From contig NZ_CYGY02000008.1 of the NCBI RefSeq assembly GCF_900007165.1, positions 65,641 to 129,640 of the forward strand: a stretch of 64,000 nucleotides of DNA, read 5' to 3'. Positions 10,715-19,694 of the stretch are shown here, in pieces. Made by a program: the position numbers and the translations under genes. Under the pieces are notes generated by a model that worked only from the letters and a program-made list of their open reading frames with translations, was not told the DNA's origin and did no database searches. This DNA comes from Paraburkholderia piptadeniae. Its GTDB lineage: Bacteria; Pseudomonadota; Gammaproteobacteria; Burkholderiales; Burkholderiaceae. The first letter of the stretch is position 1, and every line of letters begins with the position of its first letter.

Positions 10715-10799
10715 GTCTGTCTCTCGTCAATGTCGTGTGGGTGCAGTCGCGGCGAGGTCGACGCGTTAGCGCGAAGCCGGCGTACGCAGGCCTGCGGGT

Positions 10800-10940
10800 T
10801 TATTGATCGGATTCGCGGGTGAAAAGCCGGGACGACGTGGCGAACAGAACGGCAATGACAATGACGATGGCCGCGCACAGAATCAGCCCGGAAGCCAGCA
10901 CTGCGATGACCACCACCATGATCCAGGCGAAGCCACTCAT
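10800..10940 (-). CDS. Small single-pass membrane protein, 46 residues
   Basis: No family recognised. The frame from ATG at 10940 encodes MSGFAWIMVVVIAVLASGLI followed by more hydrophobic residues and a short polar tail RLFTRESDQ; essentially residues 5-36 are one or two membrane segments. AGGGAG lies 9 bases upstream of the ATG. The open frame continues upstream to 11075 but that part is Arg-rich and lacks a ribosome site. It lies between the Nudix gene and the GH39-like gene on the same strand. Confidence 0.45.
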   Translation of the reverse strand: MSGFAWIMVVVIAVLASGLILCAAIVIVIAVLFATSSRLFTRESDQ

Positions 10941-11141
10941 CCGACCACTCCCTAGTCGTGCCTTCGCGCGCGCCCGCTGCGCAGCGCGCGGGCGGCGCCT
11001 CGCTTGCGGCATTGCAAAGAGTCTATCCGCAGCAATAAAAGGCGGTTCTGTCGTATCACGCCTAAATCTCGTCACGTATGGACAAATCCGCGTACGTGAC
11101 GCGTGCGGACGGCACGCGTCACGTGCGCATCGCAGCCCGCA

Positions 11142-13424
11142 TCAAGGCGCGATATAGCCCGCCGGTGTCGTGACGTTCGCCTTCATCACGGCGGCGTTCG
11201 ACGACACCACATAGACGGGCGTCTCCGTCAGCGCGAGCGTCGCGTAGCCGTTCTGATAGGGCACGCTCGACGGATTGCCCATCATGTCGAACACCGTCAC
11301 CTTGCCCGAAGTGCCGGGCGCATCCACTTGCAGACGCCACGGCACGCCCGCCTTCGGATCGAAGTGCGTCGACTTGTTCCACTTCGCGTTGTCGTGCGTC
11401 CATGCGGCCGTGACGATCTTGCCGCCGTTCAGCCGCTGGAAAGCATACGCATAGACGCCGGCGGGCGTGCGCTTGACGGGACCGAGCGTGGCCGTGCCGT
11501 CGATCAGCCGCGTCATCGCCGCGACCGCGAGCGCCGCGGGCTTCGGACTGATCGCGCCCGGACCGAAATCGCCCTTCGGATGATCGAGGTCGAAGAACAC
11601 ACCGTAGCCCGGAGTGGCATCGGGCGTGTCGTTCGAATAGAAGATGTAGGTCATGTCCGCGCCTTCGCCGAGCAGGATCAGATGCGTGCGCGCGACGACG
11701 GCGCCTTGCGCGTAGAGCACGTCGCCCGTCGGATAGTGCGGGCCGTATTGTTCGCCGACGTCGTAGCTGATGCCCGTTTCCGTCGCGAAGAGCTTTGCGC
11801 CCGGTTTGTACTGCGCGGCCATCAAGCGACGTAGCGCGCGCATCGAAGTGGGCAGCGCGTATTGAGCCTGTTGCGGATCGCTGGCGTTCATCAGGCGCTC
11901 GGGCGGATGCGACGGACTGGGGCCGTTCGGATCGTAGTAGCCGTGAATCGCGATGCCGTCGAGGTACTTCGCCAGGCCGAGCGGCGCGAGACGCCTGAGC
12001 GATTCGATATTGCCCGTCACGGAGCCATACGTCGGCCCCATCACGACGGCATTCGGATCGGTCGCGTGGATGCCTTCGTACACGGCCTTGTATAGCTCGA
12101 CGAAATTTGCGTCGGTGTCTTTCCAGGGCAGGCCGCCTCCCGCATCGGGCTCCCACGTGACCTGATAGTAGTTGCTCGACTGTGCCGCAAAGACCGTGGT
12201 TCGCACGCGGCTCGATTCGGTGCCGACGCGCTGCATGTACTCGCGCAATGCGCCCGTCGATTTCGGCAGATAGCTGTGCGTCTGCTTGCCTGTTGGACTC
12301 GCCCAGCCAGGAAAGCCGTCGAGTTGGATCAGACGCAACAGGTCGCCTTTGCGAAACCACGGCGAGAGTTTCGCGGTAGCGGGGTCGAACGTGTTCGCGC
12401 GGTCCGGCTCTTCCGTGTACCAGTTGCGGTTGTCGTTGACCCACGTGAGGCCGAGCTGCGGATACAGAGGACGATAGCCGTCGCCGTCGCAGCAGTGCTG
12501 TCCCTGCGCGACGAACGCCGTGCCCTGGCCGCCGAAGCGGTGCAGGTCCGCGCGCGCGAAATGCACGGGCGGCACGCTTGCCGACACATCGGGCAGCACG
12601 CCGAACGTGGCGATGCCTTCGGGACGCGTGCCGCGCGCGGGCAACTGCCCATGCTCCTGTTCGAGCGAGGCCGACAACGCGAAGTAGCCCGCAAGCGTCG
12701 ACGTGCAATTCAACGTGACCTGACGCGCGCCCTGCGCGACCTCGTATGCGCCGCTTGCCTGTACGGTGCCCCACGCATCGCGGATCTGCCATGCGAGCTT
12801 GTCGTTGCGCGATGCGCGGGTCGTGATGGCGACGCGGAACGAACGATCGAGCGTAAAAAGACGCGTGCCGTCGCTATCCGGCGTGTCCGCTTCGATGAGG
12901 CCGCCTTGCGGATTCGCCGCCGCGACATCCGGTGAGCCGTTACAGCGGAGTGCCTGAGAGTGGCTCGAATACGGTTGTGCTGTCGCTTGCCTGGCGTCGT
13001 TGTCGGCCGTTGCGCGAGGCGACGCAGCGGGTGTCCCGCTGGCTTTCGCCGCAGCGCCGGACGCACCGGCCGCGCTGTTGCTTCCTGAAATCCAGCACTG
13101 CTTCTCTTCGCCGGGCGCTGGATCGTCGAATACGCCGTTATCGCACGAAGTGCCGTTCGTCAGCGATTTGACGGTATTGCGCGCTTCTGTCCCATAACGG
13201 ACGTCGCGCGTGCCGCTGAACGAGCAGGTGCCATGCTCGTCGGCGCATTTCGTCCAGACCGGAGCCTGCGCGTTATCGGCTGAGGCACTGTCGCAGCCGC
13301 TCGCCATCGCGACCGCTAGGGCAAGCAGTGACGCACGCATGACGAGGGACACATCGAGCGCATCAGCGATGCACTTCGGCCGGAGTACGTATCTTTTGCA
13401 AGGCGAGTGGTCGCCATCAGTCAT
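11142..13424 (-). CDS. Lipoprotein with GH39-like glycoside hydrolase domain
   Basis: Predicted envelope lipoprotein that may cut or trim a polysaccharide. A hydrophobic segment LLALAVAMASGC ends in a lipobox, with the acylated Cys at about residue 44. A Cys-containing linker (VWTKCADEHGTCSFSG), an Ala-rich stretch and a beta domain follow. The second half is a TIM-barrel domain with SSNYYQVTWEPDAGG (acid/base region), VVMGPTYG, DGIAIHGYYD and KLFATETGISYD (candidate nucleophile Glu), in the pattern of GH39-type enzymes such as PslG. The start at 13424 has GGGGGAGAG just upstream, which gives an unusually long n-region; MRASLL at 13340 is the alternative. It lies beside the EPS operon on the opposite strand. 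Confidence 0.75.
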   Translation of the reverse strand: MTDGDHSPCKRYVLRPKCIADALDVSLVMRASLLALAVAMASGCDSASADNAQAPVWTKCADEHGTCSFSGTRDVRYGTEARNTVKSLTNGTSCDNGVFDDPAPGEEKQCWISGSNSAAGASGAAAKASGTPAASPRATADNDARQATAQPYSSHSQALRCNGSPDVAAANPQGGLIEADTPDSDGTRLFTLDRSFRVAITTRASRNDKLAWQIRDAWGTVQASGAYEVAQGARQVTLNCTSTLAGYFALSASLEQEHGQLPARGTRPEGIATFGVLPDVSASVPPVHFARADLHRFGGQGTAFVAQGQHCCDGDGYRPLYPQLGLTWVNDNRNWYTEEPDRANTFDPATAKLSPWFRKGDLLRLIQLDGFPGWASPTGKQTHSYLPKSTGALREYMQRVGTESSRVRTTVFAAQSSNYYQVTWEPDAGGGLPWKDTDANFVELYKAVYEGIHATDPNAVVMGPTYGSVTGNIESLRRLAPLGLAKYLDGIAIHGYYDPNGPSPSHPPERLMNASDPQQAQYALPTSMRALRRLMAAQYKPGAKLFATETGISYDVGEQYGPHYPTGDVLYAQGAVVARTHLILLGEGADMTYIFYSNDTPDATPGYGVFFDLDHPKGDFGPGAISPKPAALAVAAMTRLIDGTATLGPVKRTPAGVYAYAFQRLNGGKIVTAAWTHDNAKWNKSTHFDPKAGVPWRLQVDAPGTSGKVTVFDMMGNPSSVPYQNGYATLALTETPVYVVSSNAAVMKANVTTPAGYIAP

Positions 13425-13728
13425 TCTCTCCCCCGTGACGGTAATAGATGACCTGGTACGCATTGGAGCGACCAAGATTACACCCCGCACTTAGCAGGAA
13501 TTGGACGTTCTTTAGTGTTCGTACGCAACTTCAATGGCGGATGAATGCGAATGTTGCGTCGTCGCGACGCTCGTCAATTGGCGTCATTCGCCTAATGCGC
13601 ATTATCCGTGTCGCATAAGGCTCGGCGGCCATACGACAAGCGTTTGCGCGCCCGGACGGACCGGCAAGAGCCGCCAAAGTCGCCGCTTCACCCCGTTTCG
13701 CCAGCGCTGCGGCACCCGTTATCCGGCT

Positions 13729-13754
13729 TTAATGTTTCGCTTTTGAAACATTAA
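13729..13754. promoter_or_regulatory. Perfect 10+6+10 inverted repeat
   Basis: TTAATGTTTC-gctttt-GAAACATTAA. The arms are perfectly complementary and A/T-rich, more like an operator than a terminator, and it lies in the middle of the long EPS upstream region. Confidence 0.5.
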
Positions 13755-13778
13755 TGGTTTTATTTATATCCGAATCTA

Positions 13779-13818
13779 AAGACGAAAAGAATTAATTATT
13801 CGGGCTGGTTTTCGTCTT
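13779..13818. promoter_or_regulatory. Second inverted repeat in the EPS upstream region
   Basis: AAGACGAAAA and TTTTCGTCTT are perfect complements separated by 20 bases that themselves include the palindrome AATTAATT. It could be an extended operator or a cruciform-forming site. About 170 bp further on, ATTGCAA/TTGTAAT is a third, imperfect pair. Confidence 0.4.
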
Positions 13819-14286
13819 CTTATAATTCGTAATCTGAGCATTGCGATCGCTTTTTTCATCATATTAATAAGGCTTTAATTTCATATTAGCAAAATGCCAG
13901 TCAGAGCTCGAATGGCTGTTTCGTGAGTAACTATTACAGGCGCTAAAGCGAGGCTGAAAAAATTGCTGTTCCCTTGTGGGGTGGTCCAGTAATTGCAACA
14001 AATTGTAATGCTTTGTGTCAAGCCTGGCGGGGCGGAGCCGGAAGCGCCCTATTTGTGATATGAAATGGCGAATTCGTTCGCCGGCGCGTAAGCCGTATTA
14101 ATCGGCTTTATGTGATTGTCAAATGCGGGCTGAAAGGCTTCGATCAGCAATCGGACCGAATACGCCAATACATCGTCAGTTTCAGTCACTGTCCGCCGGG
14201 ATTGTTTTTTTAATGCGTATGATGCACTGCACATCGCTTGGATTTAACTAGTTCTTTCCACGCCGGAAGGTCAAGGGGGAAGAGTC

Positions 14287-15288
14287 ATGGCGTATGCAAG
14301 TTTGGAAACTCCAATGGTCGGCTGGGTACGAGCGCCTGAGCGCAGCGCGCACTACGCAACCGCCACTCGCCACATTGCTATTTTGTTGTTCGACGGTTGC
14401 TCCCTTCTTGGCGCGGGGATCGTCGCCGAGGTCTTTCACGCAGCTAACGAACTGGCGTCATCCGCCAGCCACGGCTGGACTTACGACGTCAGTTTCCTGT
14501 CGGCCTCGGGCGGCAACATCACGTGCTCTTCATCGATTCGCGTCTGGACGGACGGGCTCGATGCGCGGCATTACATGGGATTCGATGCGCTGTTCGTGGC
14601 GGGTGGCAAGGGTGCGCGCAGCGCGTCCCGCGACGAACGGCTCATTGCGTGGCTGCGGCGCGTTCATGCGAACACGAGCACCGTGCGTCCGATCGGCGAA
14701 GGGCGCGCGCTCCTCGAAGCGGCGTGCATCAACGGCGTGCAGCAACGCGATTTCGGCAGCTACAACGTGCGCGAGGAGCGCGACGACCAAAACGGCAACG
14801 AAGCGAACGATCGCCTCGAATCGATGAAGAGCGCGCTGATGCTGATCAAGCGCGATCTGGGCATCGACGTGGCGCGTAACGTGGCCGAACGACTGATGCC
14901 CGATGCGGGCGACAGTCTGATGTCGCTGTTGGGCGACAGCACGGGCCGCAGCCCCGCGGACAAGGTGCGCGCGGCGGCGCGCTGGCTACAGGAGAACTGC
15001 CAGCGGTCGATTTCGATCGCGGACGCGGCCCAGGTGGCCGCGATGAGCGAACGCAATTTCCTGCGCCGCTTCAAGATGGAAGTGGGCGTCACTCCGTCCG
15101 ACTACCTGCTGCACGCACGGCTCGCGATCACCTGCAGCCTGTTGACCGACTCCGAACTGCCCGTCGACAAGATCGCGCGGCGCACGGGAATGGGCAACGG
15201 CGATCGCCTCGCGAAGATCTTCCGCAAGCGGATGAAAGTCTCGCCGACGGAATATCGGATGAAGACCCGGCGCGAAGCCGGCATCTGA
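14287..15288 (+). CDS. GATase1-like/AraC-type transcriptional regulator (second paralogue)
   Basis: The 333-residue paralogue of the regulator at 7946-9007 has the same architecture. The DJ-1/PfpI-like domain (HIAILLFDGCSLLGAGIVAEVF near residue 30, DALFVAGGKGA near 105) again lacks the nucleophilic Cys (PIGEGRALLEAA). The AraC domain has [22 protein letters not shown] and [32 protein letters not shown] strong AAGGTCAAGGGGGAAGAG ribosome site precedes the ATG. It lies 76 bp upstream of manC in the same direction and is a strong candidate for local regulator of EPS synthesis. Confidence 0.9.
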   Translation: MAYASLETPMVGWVRAPERSAHYATATRHIAILLFDGCSLLGAGIVAEVFHAANELASSASHGWTYDVSFLSASGGNITCSSSIRVWTDGLDARHYMGFDALFVAGGKGARSASRDERLIAWLRRVHANTSTVRPIGEGRALLEAACINGVQQRDFGSYNVREERDDQNGNEANDRLESMKSALMLIKRDLGIDVARNVAERLMPDAGDSLMSLLGDSTGRSPADKVRAAARWLQENCQRSISIADAAQVAAMSERNFLRRFKMEVGVTPSDYLLHARLAITCSLLTDSELPVDKIARRTGMGNGDRLAKIFRKRMKVSPTEYRMKTRREAGI

Positions 15289-15364
15289 ACGCCGGCCGCG
15301 ATCTGAAAACGCGTCTCAGGTAGACATGCCTGGCCATCAAGGGCAGACATTAAGGAGTGCGTAC

Positions 15365-16969
15365 ATGACAGTCGACCAGAAAAATCCGACGAATGCGGAA
15401 GCGCCGGCGAGTTCGTTGCCGGACTGCACGCACATCGTGCCGGTGATACTGGCGGGCGGATCGGGCACCCGACTGTGGCCGATGTCGCGTGAACATTTTC
15501 CGAAGCAATTGATCGGCGTGGTCGGTTCGGAATCGCTGCTGCAGGACACCGTTCACCGGATGGAAGGCTTTCCTGCGGGCTGGGAGGTGTCGAGCACGCC
15601 TATCGTCGTGTGCGGCGAAGAGCATCGCTTCGTGATCGCCGAACAGCTGACGTGCAACGGCTGCACGCCGCGGCTCGTCGTCGAGCCGGCACGGCGCGAT
15701 ACGGCGCCCGCCCTCACGCTCGCGGCCGCGCTCGCGTGCGCGAACGGCGACGACGCGATTCTCGTCGTGATGCCGTCCGATCATTCGATCGCCGATGTGC
15801 CCGCGTTGCAGCGCGCGATCGAGGTTGCCGCGCGCCATGCGCGGCGCGGCGCGATCGCGACGCTCGGCGTGCCTCCGCGTGGGCCCGAAACGGGCTTCGG
15901 CTATATCCGCGTCGGCAGGAAGCTGGATGACGAAGCGCGCGAGATCGACGGCTTCGTCGAAAAGCCCGCTGCCGAGCTCGCGAGGCAATACGTTGCGGCG
16001 GGCACGTACTGGTGGAACAGCGGCATCTTCGTGATGCGCGCGAGCGTGTGGCTCGCGACGCTGCAATCGCTTCAGCCCGACATGCACGCCGCGTGCCTCG
16101 CGTCGTTTGTGCAAGGGCAGTTCGACGGCACGACCTTCCGTCCCGCAGCGGACGCGTTCACACGTTCGCCCGCCGATTCGATCGACTACGCGGTGATGGA
16201 GCGTCTGAACGTGTCGGAGGGCTGGACGTCGACGGGCGTCGTCGTCCCGCTCGACGCGGGCTGGTCCGATCTCGGCTCGTGGGACGCCGTGTGGGCCGCG
16301 CAGCCGAAGGACGAAGCGGGCAACGTGGGACGCGGCCGCGTGATGTTCGAAGGCGCCGTCACGAGCTATGCGCATTCGGAAGGGCGGCTCGTCGCGTGTG
16401 TCGGCACGACGAATGTCGTCGTCGTCGAAACGGCGGACGCCGTGCTCGTCGCGGATCGCTCGCGCGTGCAGGACGTGAAGGGACTCGTCGCCCGCATCAA
16501 GGCGCAAAAGGCGCCCGAGGCCGACTCGCATCGCAAGGTGCGCCGTCCGTGGGGCTTCTACGATTCGATCGATCACGGCGATCGCTTCCAGGTCAAGCGC
16601 ATCGTGGTCACGCCGGGGGCCAAGCTGTCGCTGCAACTGCATCACCATCGCGCGGAGCACTGGATCGTCGTGCGCGGCACGGCGCTCGTCACGCGCGGCG
16701 AGGACCAGTTCTTGCTGACTGAAAATGAATCGACCTACATCCCGCTCGGCGTGCGGCATCGGCTGGAAAACCCCGGCAAGGTGCCGCTCGAAATCATCGA
16801 GGTGCAGTCGGGTTCGTATCTGGGCGAAGACGACATCGTGCGCTTCGACGACACGTATGGGCGCTGCGGTCCGGCGCAAGGCCAGAGTCAGTCGCACGGC
16901 GAAAGCCACACGCAGGACAAGGGCGAGAGTCAGGACACAGGGCACGGCCCGACTCCCGCAGCGAGTTAG
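15365..16969 (+). CDS. manC: Mannose-1-phosphate guanylyltransferase / mannose-6-phosphate isomerase
   Basis: Bifunctional enzyme making GDP-mannose, the precursor for GDP-fucose and mannosyl residues. The N-terminal guanylyltransferase has VPVILAGGSGTRLWPMSRE and FPKQL (about residues 26-50), VVMPSDH and FVEKPA. The C-terminal type II isomerase cupin has RPWGFYDSIDHGDRFQVKRI, LQLHHHRAEHWIVVRG and ESTYIPLGVRHRLENPG. The product has 534 residues with a His/Gln/Ser-rich tail after the cupin. The start MTVDQK has AAGGAG 8 bases upstream. Related proteins are named AlgA, CpsB or BceA in other EPS systems. It is first in the biosynthetic series and followed by the initiating transferase. Confidence 0.95.
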   Translation: MTVDQKNPTNAEAPASSLPDCTHIVPVILAGGSGTRLWPMSREHFPKQLIGVVGSESLLQDTVHRMEGFPAGWEVSSTPIVVCGEEHRFVIAEQLTCNGCTPRLVVEPARRDTAPALTLAAALACANGDDAILVVMPSDHSIADVPALQRAIEVAARHARRGAIATLGVPPRGPETGFGYIRVGRKLDDEAREIDGFVEKPAAELARQYVAAGTYWWNSGIFVMRASVWLATLQSLQPDMHAACLASFVQGQFDGTTFRPAADAFTRSPADSIDYAVMERLNVSEGWTSTGVVVPLDAGWSDLGSWDAVWAAQPKDEAGNVGRGRVMFEGAVTSYAHSEGRLVACVGTTNVVVVETADAVLVADRSRVQDVKGLVARIKAQKAPEADSHRKVRRPWGFYDSIDHGDRFQVKRIVVTPGAKLSLQLHHHRAEHWIVVRGTALVTRGEDQFLLTENESTYIPLGVRHRLENPGKVPLEIIEVQSGSYLGEDDIVRFDDTYGRCGPAQGQSQSHGESHTQDKGESQDTGHGPTPAAS

Positions 16970-17034
16970 CGCGGCGCTGAAATGCGCAACACCCGGACGA
17001 AAGGCAACGAACGACGAATGGCAGGGTGACTGAT

Positions 17035-18420
17035 ATGCGGGACTTACAGGACTTTTTTGCGCGGGTTGCAGACGTGGCGCTGATCCTCCTCGGCGCCGCC
17101 GTCGCATCGCAGATTCGCTTCGATGAATTCTCGCAGCGAGGGTTCTACGACGCATTTGTCCTTTTCTCGGGGGCCTTCGCGCTCGCGATGTTCCCTGCTT
17201 TCGGAGTCTACGAGTCCTGGCGCGGCCGCTCGAAGCTCGCGCTCGCCGGACAGGTCGCGCTCGCGTGGCTCGTCGTGCAGGGCTGCGCGCTCGCGTTGAT
17301 GTATTCGCTGCACCGGATCGACATCGTCTCGCGGCTGTGGTTCGCGTACTGGACCGCGATGGCGGGCGGTCTGCTGATCGCCTGGCGGCTGATCGCGCAC
17401 GCAGTGCTCGCGCGCGCGCGCCGCGCCGGCTGGAACCTGCATCAGGTGGCGATCGTCGGCAGCGGCGGCCATTGCGACCAGATCCTGCGACGCATCGAAT
17501 CGCAGCCGGCCACGGGTTTTCGCGCGATGGCCGTGCTGAACACGCATCCCGAAGAGTCGCCGCTGACGAATCCGCGTGTGACCTGCTTCGACTCGCAGCA
17601 GGGTTTCGCCGAGTACGTACGCTGCAACGACGTGCACGAGCTATGGCTCGCGCTGTCGCTCACTGACGAGCGCACGATCTTTCGCATCGTCACCGAGTTT
17701 CGCAACGACCTCGTGAACATCCGCTTCATGCCGGACGTGCGCAGCCTTGCGCTGTTCGACACCAGCAGCGTGATCGAGCTGCTCGGGGTGCCTGCGATCA
17801 ACCTCGTCGCGTCGCCGCTGTCGTCGCGCGCGCTCTTCAAGAAGGATCTTTTCGACCGGGTGTTCGCCGCTTGCGCGATCATCGGCCTCGCGCCGCTTCT
17901 GATCGCGATTGCGATTACCGTCAAGCTATCGTCGCCCGGTCCCGTTTTTTTCAGGCAGAAACGTAAGGGGGCCGATGGTCGCGTTTTCACAATCTATAAA
18001 TTCCGTTCGATGCGTGTGCACACTGAGGAAGCCGGCAAGGTCAGCCAGGCGACCCGCGACGATCCGCGCATCACCAGGGTCGGCGCATTCCTGCGCCGCA
18101 CGAGTCTCGACGAGTTGCCGCAGTTCTTCAACGTGCTGCGCGGCGACATGTCCGTGGTCGGGCCACGCCCCCACGCACTCGAACACGACGATCTGTATCA
18201 GAAGGTCGTGGCCGGCTATATCCATCGCTACAGGATCAAGCCGGGTATCACAGGTTGGGCTCAAATCAACGGCTTTCGCGGCGAAACAGACCGCATCGAA
18301 AAGATGGAGCGGCGCGTCGCGCACGATCTGTATTACCTGGGGCACTGGACCTTCTGGCTCGACATGCGAATCATCGGCGCCACGATCGTCAAGGGCTTCA
18401 TTCATACCAACGCGTACTGA
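17035..18420 (+). CDS. wcaJ: Undecaprenyl-phosphate sugar phosphotransferase (WcaJ type)
   Basis: Initiating enzyme that loads the first hexose-1-phosphate (probably glucose from UDP-glucose) on undecaprenyl phosphate. The N-terminal half has four to five membrane helices (LILLGAAVASQIRF, LFSGAFALAMFPAFGVY, ALAWLVVQGCALALMYS) and a CoA-binding-like central domain (QVAIVGSGGHC). The C-terminal catalytic domain has KKDLFDRVFAACAIIG, SPGPVFFRQKRKG, FTIYKFRSMR, RTSLDELPQFFNVLRGDMSVVGPRP and KPGITGWAQING. It has 461 residues. The ATG at 17035 sits 8 bases after AGGG; a GTG three codons earlier is the alternative. Confidence 0.93.
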   Translation: MRDLQDFFARVADVALILLGAAVASQIRFDEFSQRGFYDAFVLFSGAFALAMFPAFGVYESWRGRSKLALAGQVALAWLVVQGCALALMYSLHRIDIVSRLWFAYWTAMAGGLLIAWRLIAHAVLARARRAGWNLHQVAIVGSGGHCDQILRRIESQPATGFRAMAVLNTHPEESPLTNPRVTCFDSQQGFAEYVRCNDVHELWLALSLTDERTIFRIVTEFRNDLVNIRFMPDVRSLALFDTSSVIELLGVPAINLVASPLSSRALFKKDLFDRVFAACAIIGLAPLLIAIAITVKLSSPGPVFFRQKRKGADGRVFTIYKFRSMRVHTEEAGKVSQATRDDPRITRVGAFLRRTSLDELPQFFNVLRGDMSVVGPRPHALEHDDLYQKVVAGYIHRYRIKPGITGWAQINGFRGETDRIEKMERRVAHDLYYLGHWTFWLDMRIIGATIVKGFIHTNAY

Positions 18421-18474
18421 GATGGGGGCAAGCCAATGAACAAGGATCAAGCTCCCCTGCAAGGAGGAAATGCC

Positions 18475-19614
18475 ATGAACCAGAAACGAATAAGCGTGTG
18501 CGCGCCGCTGGTGCTATCGATGTCCGTGATGCTGCTCTCCGCCTGCAGCATCGTCCCCGGACAACGGTTCGAATCGCCTCCCACGCTGCCCGAGACGGGC
18601 GGTGAATACAGCAGCGAACCCGAACAGAATGTCCAGATTCCCATCACCGATATCAACCTGAAGCTCGTGCGCTCGATGAACGGGCAGGCGACGCAAGTGG
18701 ATCAGCAGATCGCGTCGCTGTTGAGCCCCAAGGCGCCCACCTACAAGCTCGGCCCGGGTGACGTGCTGCAGATCACCGTCTGGGATCACCCTGAGCTGGC
18801 GGCCGCGCTCGGCCAGCCATCGCCTTCGAGCAGCAAGAACGATCCGGGCATCGGCTTTCTCGTCGACGCCGACGGCAATATCCAGTTCCCGTACGCAGGG
18901 ACGATCCATGTGGGCGGCAAAGATGCAGCGACGGTGCAGAAAGAGCTGTATCGCAAGCTGAGCGTCGTCTTTCAGAAGCCTGAAGTGACAGTGCGTGTCG
19001 CTGCGTTCCGTGCGGCGCAGGTGTATGTCGATGGCGAAGTGCATGCGCCGGGGCCCGCGCAGGTCAACGATATTCCGATGTCGCTGACGGAAGCGATCAA
19101 CCGCACGGGCGGCTTCACGCCGAATGCCGATCAGAGCCATGTCGAACTCGTGCGTGACGGCAAGACGTATGAAATCAACGTGCCGGGCCTCATCAGGGCG
19201 GGCCGCGCGCCGACGCAACTCTATCTGCAGGGCGGCGACCTGCTTCGGGTCGGGTCGCGCGACGAGTACGGCATCTATCTGATGGGCGAAGTCAACAAGC
19301 CGGCGACGATCCTGCCGATGCGCGACGGCCGCCTGACGCTGGCGGAAGCGTTGTCGCAGGCGGGCAGCCTCAACCCGAACACGGCTTACGCGAAGCAAAC
19401 GTTCGTGATCCGCAATTCGATGAGCGACAAGCCCCAGATCTACCACCTGGACGCGACGTCGCCGACTTCGATGGTGCTTGCGAACCAGTTCAATCTTGAG
19501 CCGAAGGACGTGGTGTACGTCGACAACAACGGTCTCGTGAAATTCAACCGCGTGCTGTCGCTGCTGTTGCCTGCAATCAATGCTGGCGTGACGGCTGCAT
19601 TGCTCGCGAAGTAA
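18475..19614 (+). CDS. wza: Outer-membrane polysaccharide export lipoprotein (Wza/OPX)
   Basis: Predicted outer-membrane channel for EPS export working with Wzc. The signal peptide VLSMSVMLLSAC ends in a lipobox (Cys24). The polysaccharide-export domain has YKLGPGDVLQITVWDHPEL near residue 85 and FLVDADGNIQFPYAGTIHVGG. Two SLBB-type domains follow (VYVDGEVHAPGPAQVND; YLMGEVNKPATILPM), with a C-terminal hydrophobic helix LSLLLPAINAGVTAALLA. It has 379 residues. The start is chosen by AAGGAGGA 8 bases upstream of MNQKRIS. Confidence 0.94.
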   Translation: MNQKRISVCAPLVLSMSVMLLSACSIVPGQRFESPPTLPETGGEYSSEPEQNVQIPITDINLKLVRSMNGQATQVDQQIASLLSPKAPTYKLGPGDVLQITVWDHPELAAALGQPSPSSSKNDPGIGFLVDADGNIQFPYAGTIHVGGKDAATVQKELYRKLSVVFQKPEVTVRVAAFRAAQVYVDGEVHAPGPAQVNDIPMSLTEAINRTGGFTPNADQSHVELVRDGKTYEINVPGLIRAGRAPTQLYLQGGDLLRVGSRDEYGIYLMGEVNKPATILPMRDGRLTLAEALSQAGSLNPNTAYAKQTFVIRNSMSDKPQIYHLDATSPTSMVLANQFNLEPKDVVYVDNNGLVKFNRVLSLLLPAINAGVTAALLAK

Positions 19615-19694
19615 GGGTGACGAATGCGTCGTGCAATAACGGGGTGCAGCAACGCAATGCTTCCGACAGTGTGGTTACTTGATGGATCACGCAA

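Larger units (their letters stand above)
13425..14286. other. 862-bp AT-rich intergenic region upstream of the EPS genes
   Basis: No convincing gene. From about 13725 to 14000 the sequence is clearly richer in A/T than its surroundings (TTTATTTATATCC, AATTAATTATT). It separates the divergent GH39-like gene from the second DJ-1/AraC gene. Short open frames here have no ribosome site or recognisable product. It probably holds promoters and protein-binding sites for both sides; two inverted repeats are listed separately. Confidence 0.6.

Noticed and set aside
14049..14234. Short minus-strand frame in the EPS upstream region
   Set aside because: 61 codons without a ribosome site, domain or hydrophobic pattern; treated as non-coding.
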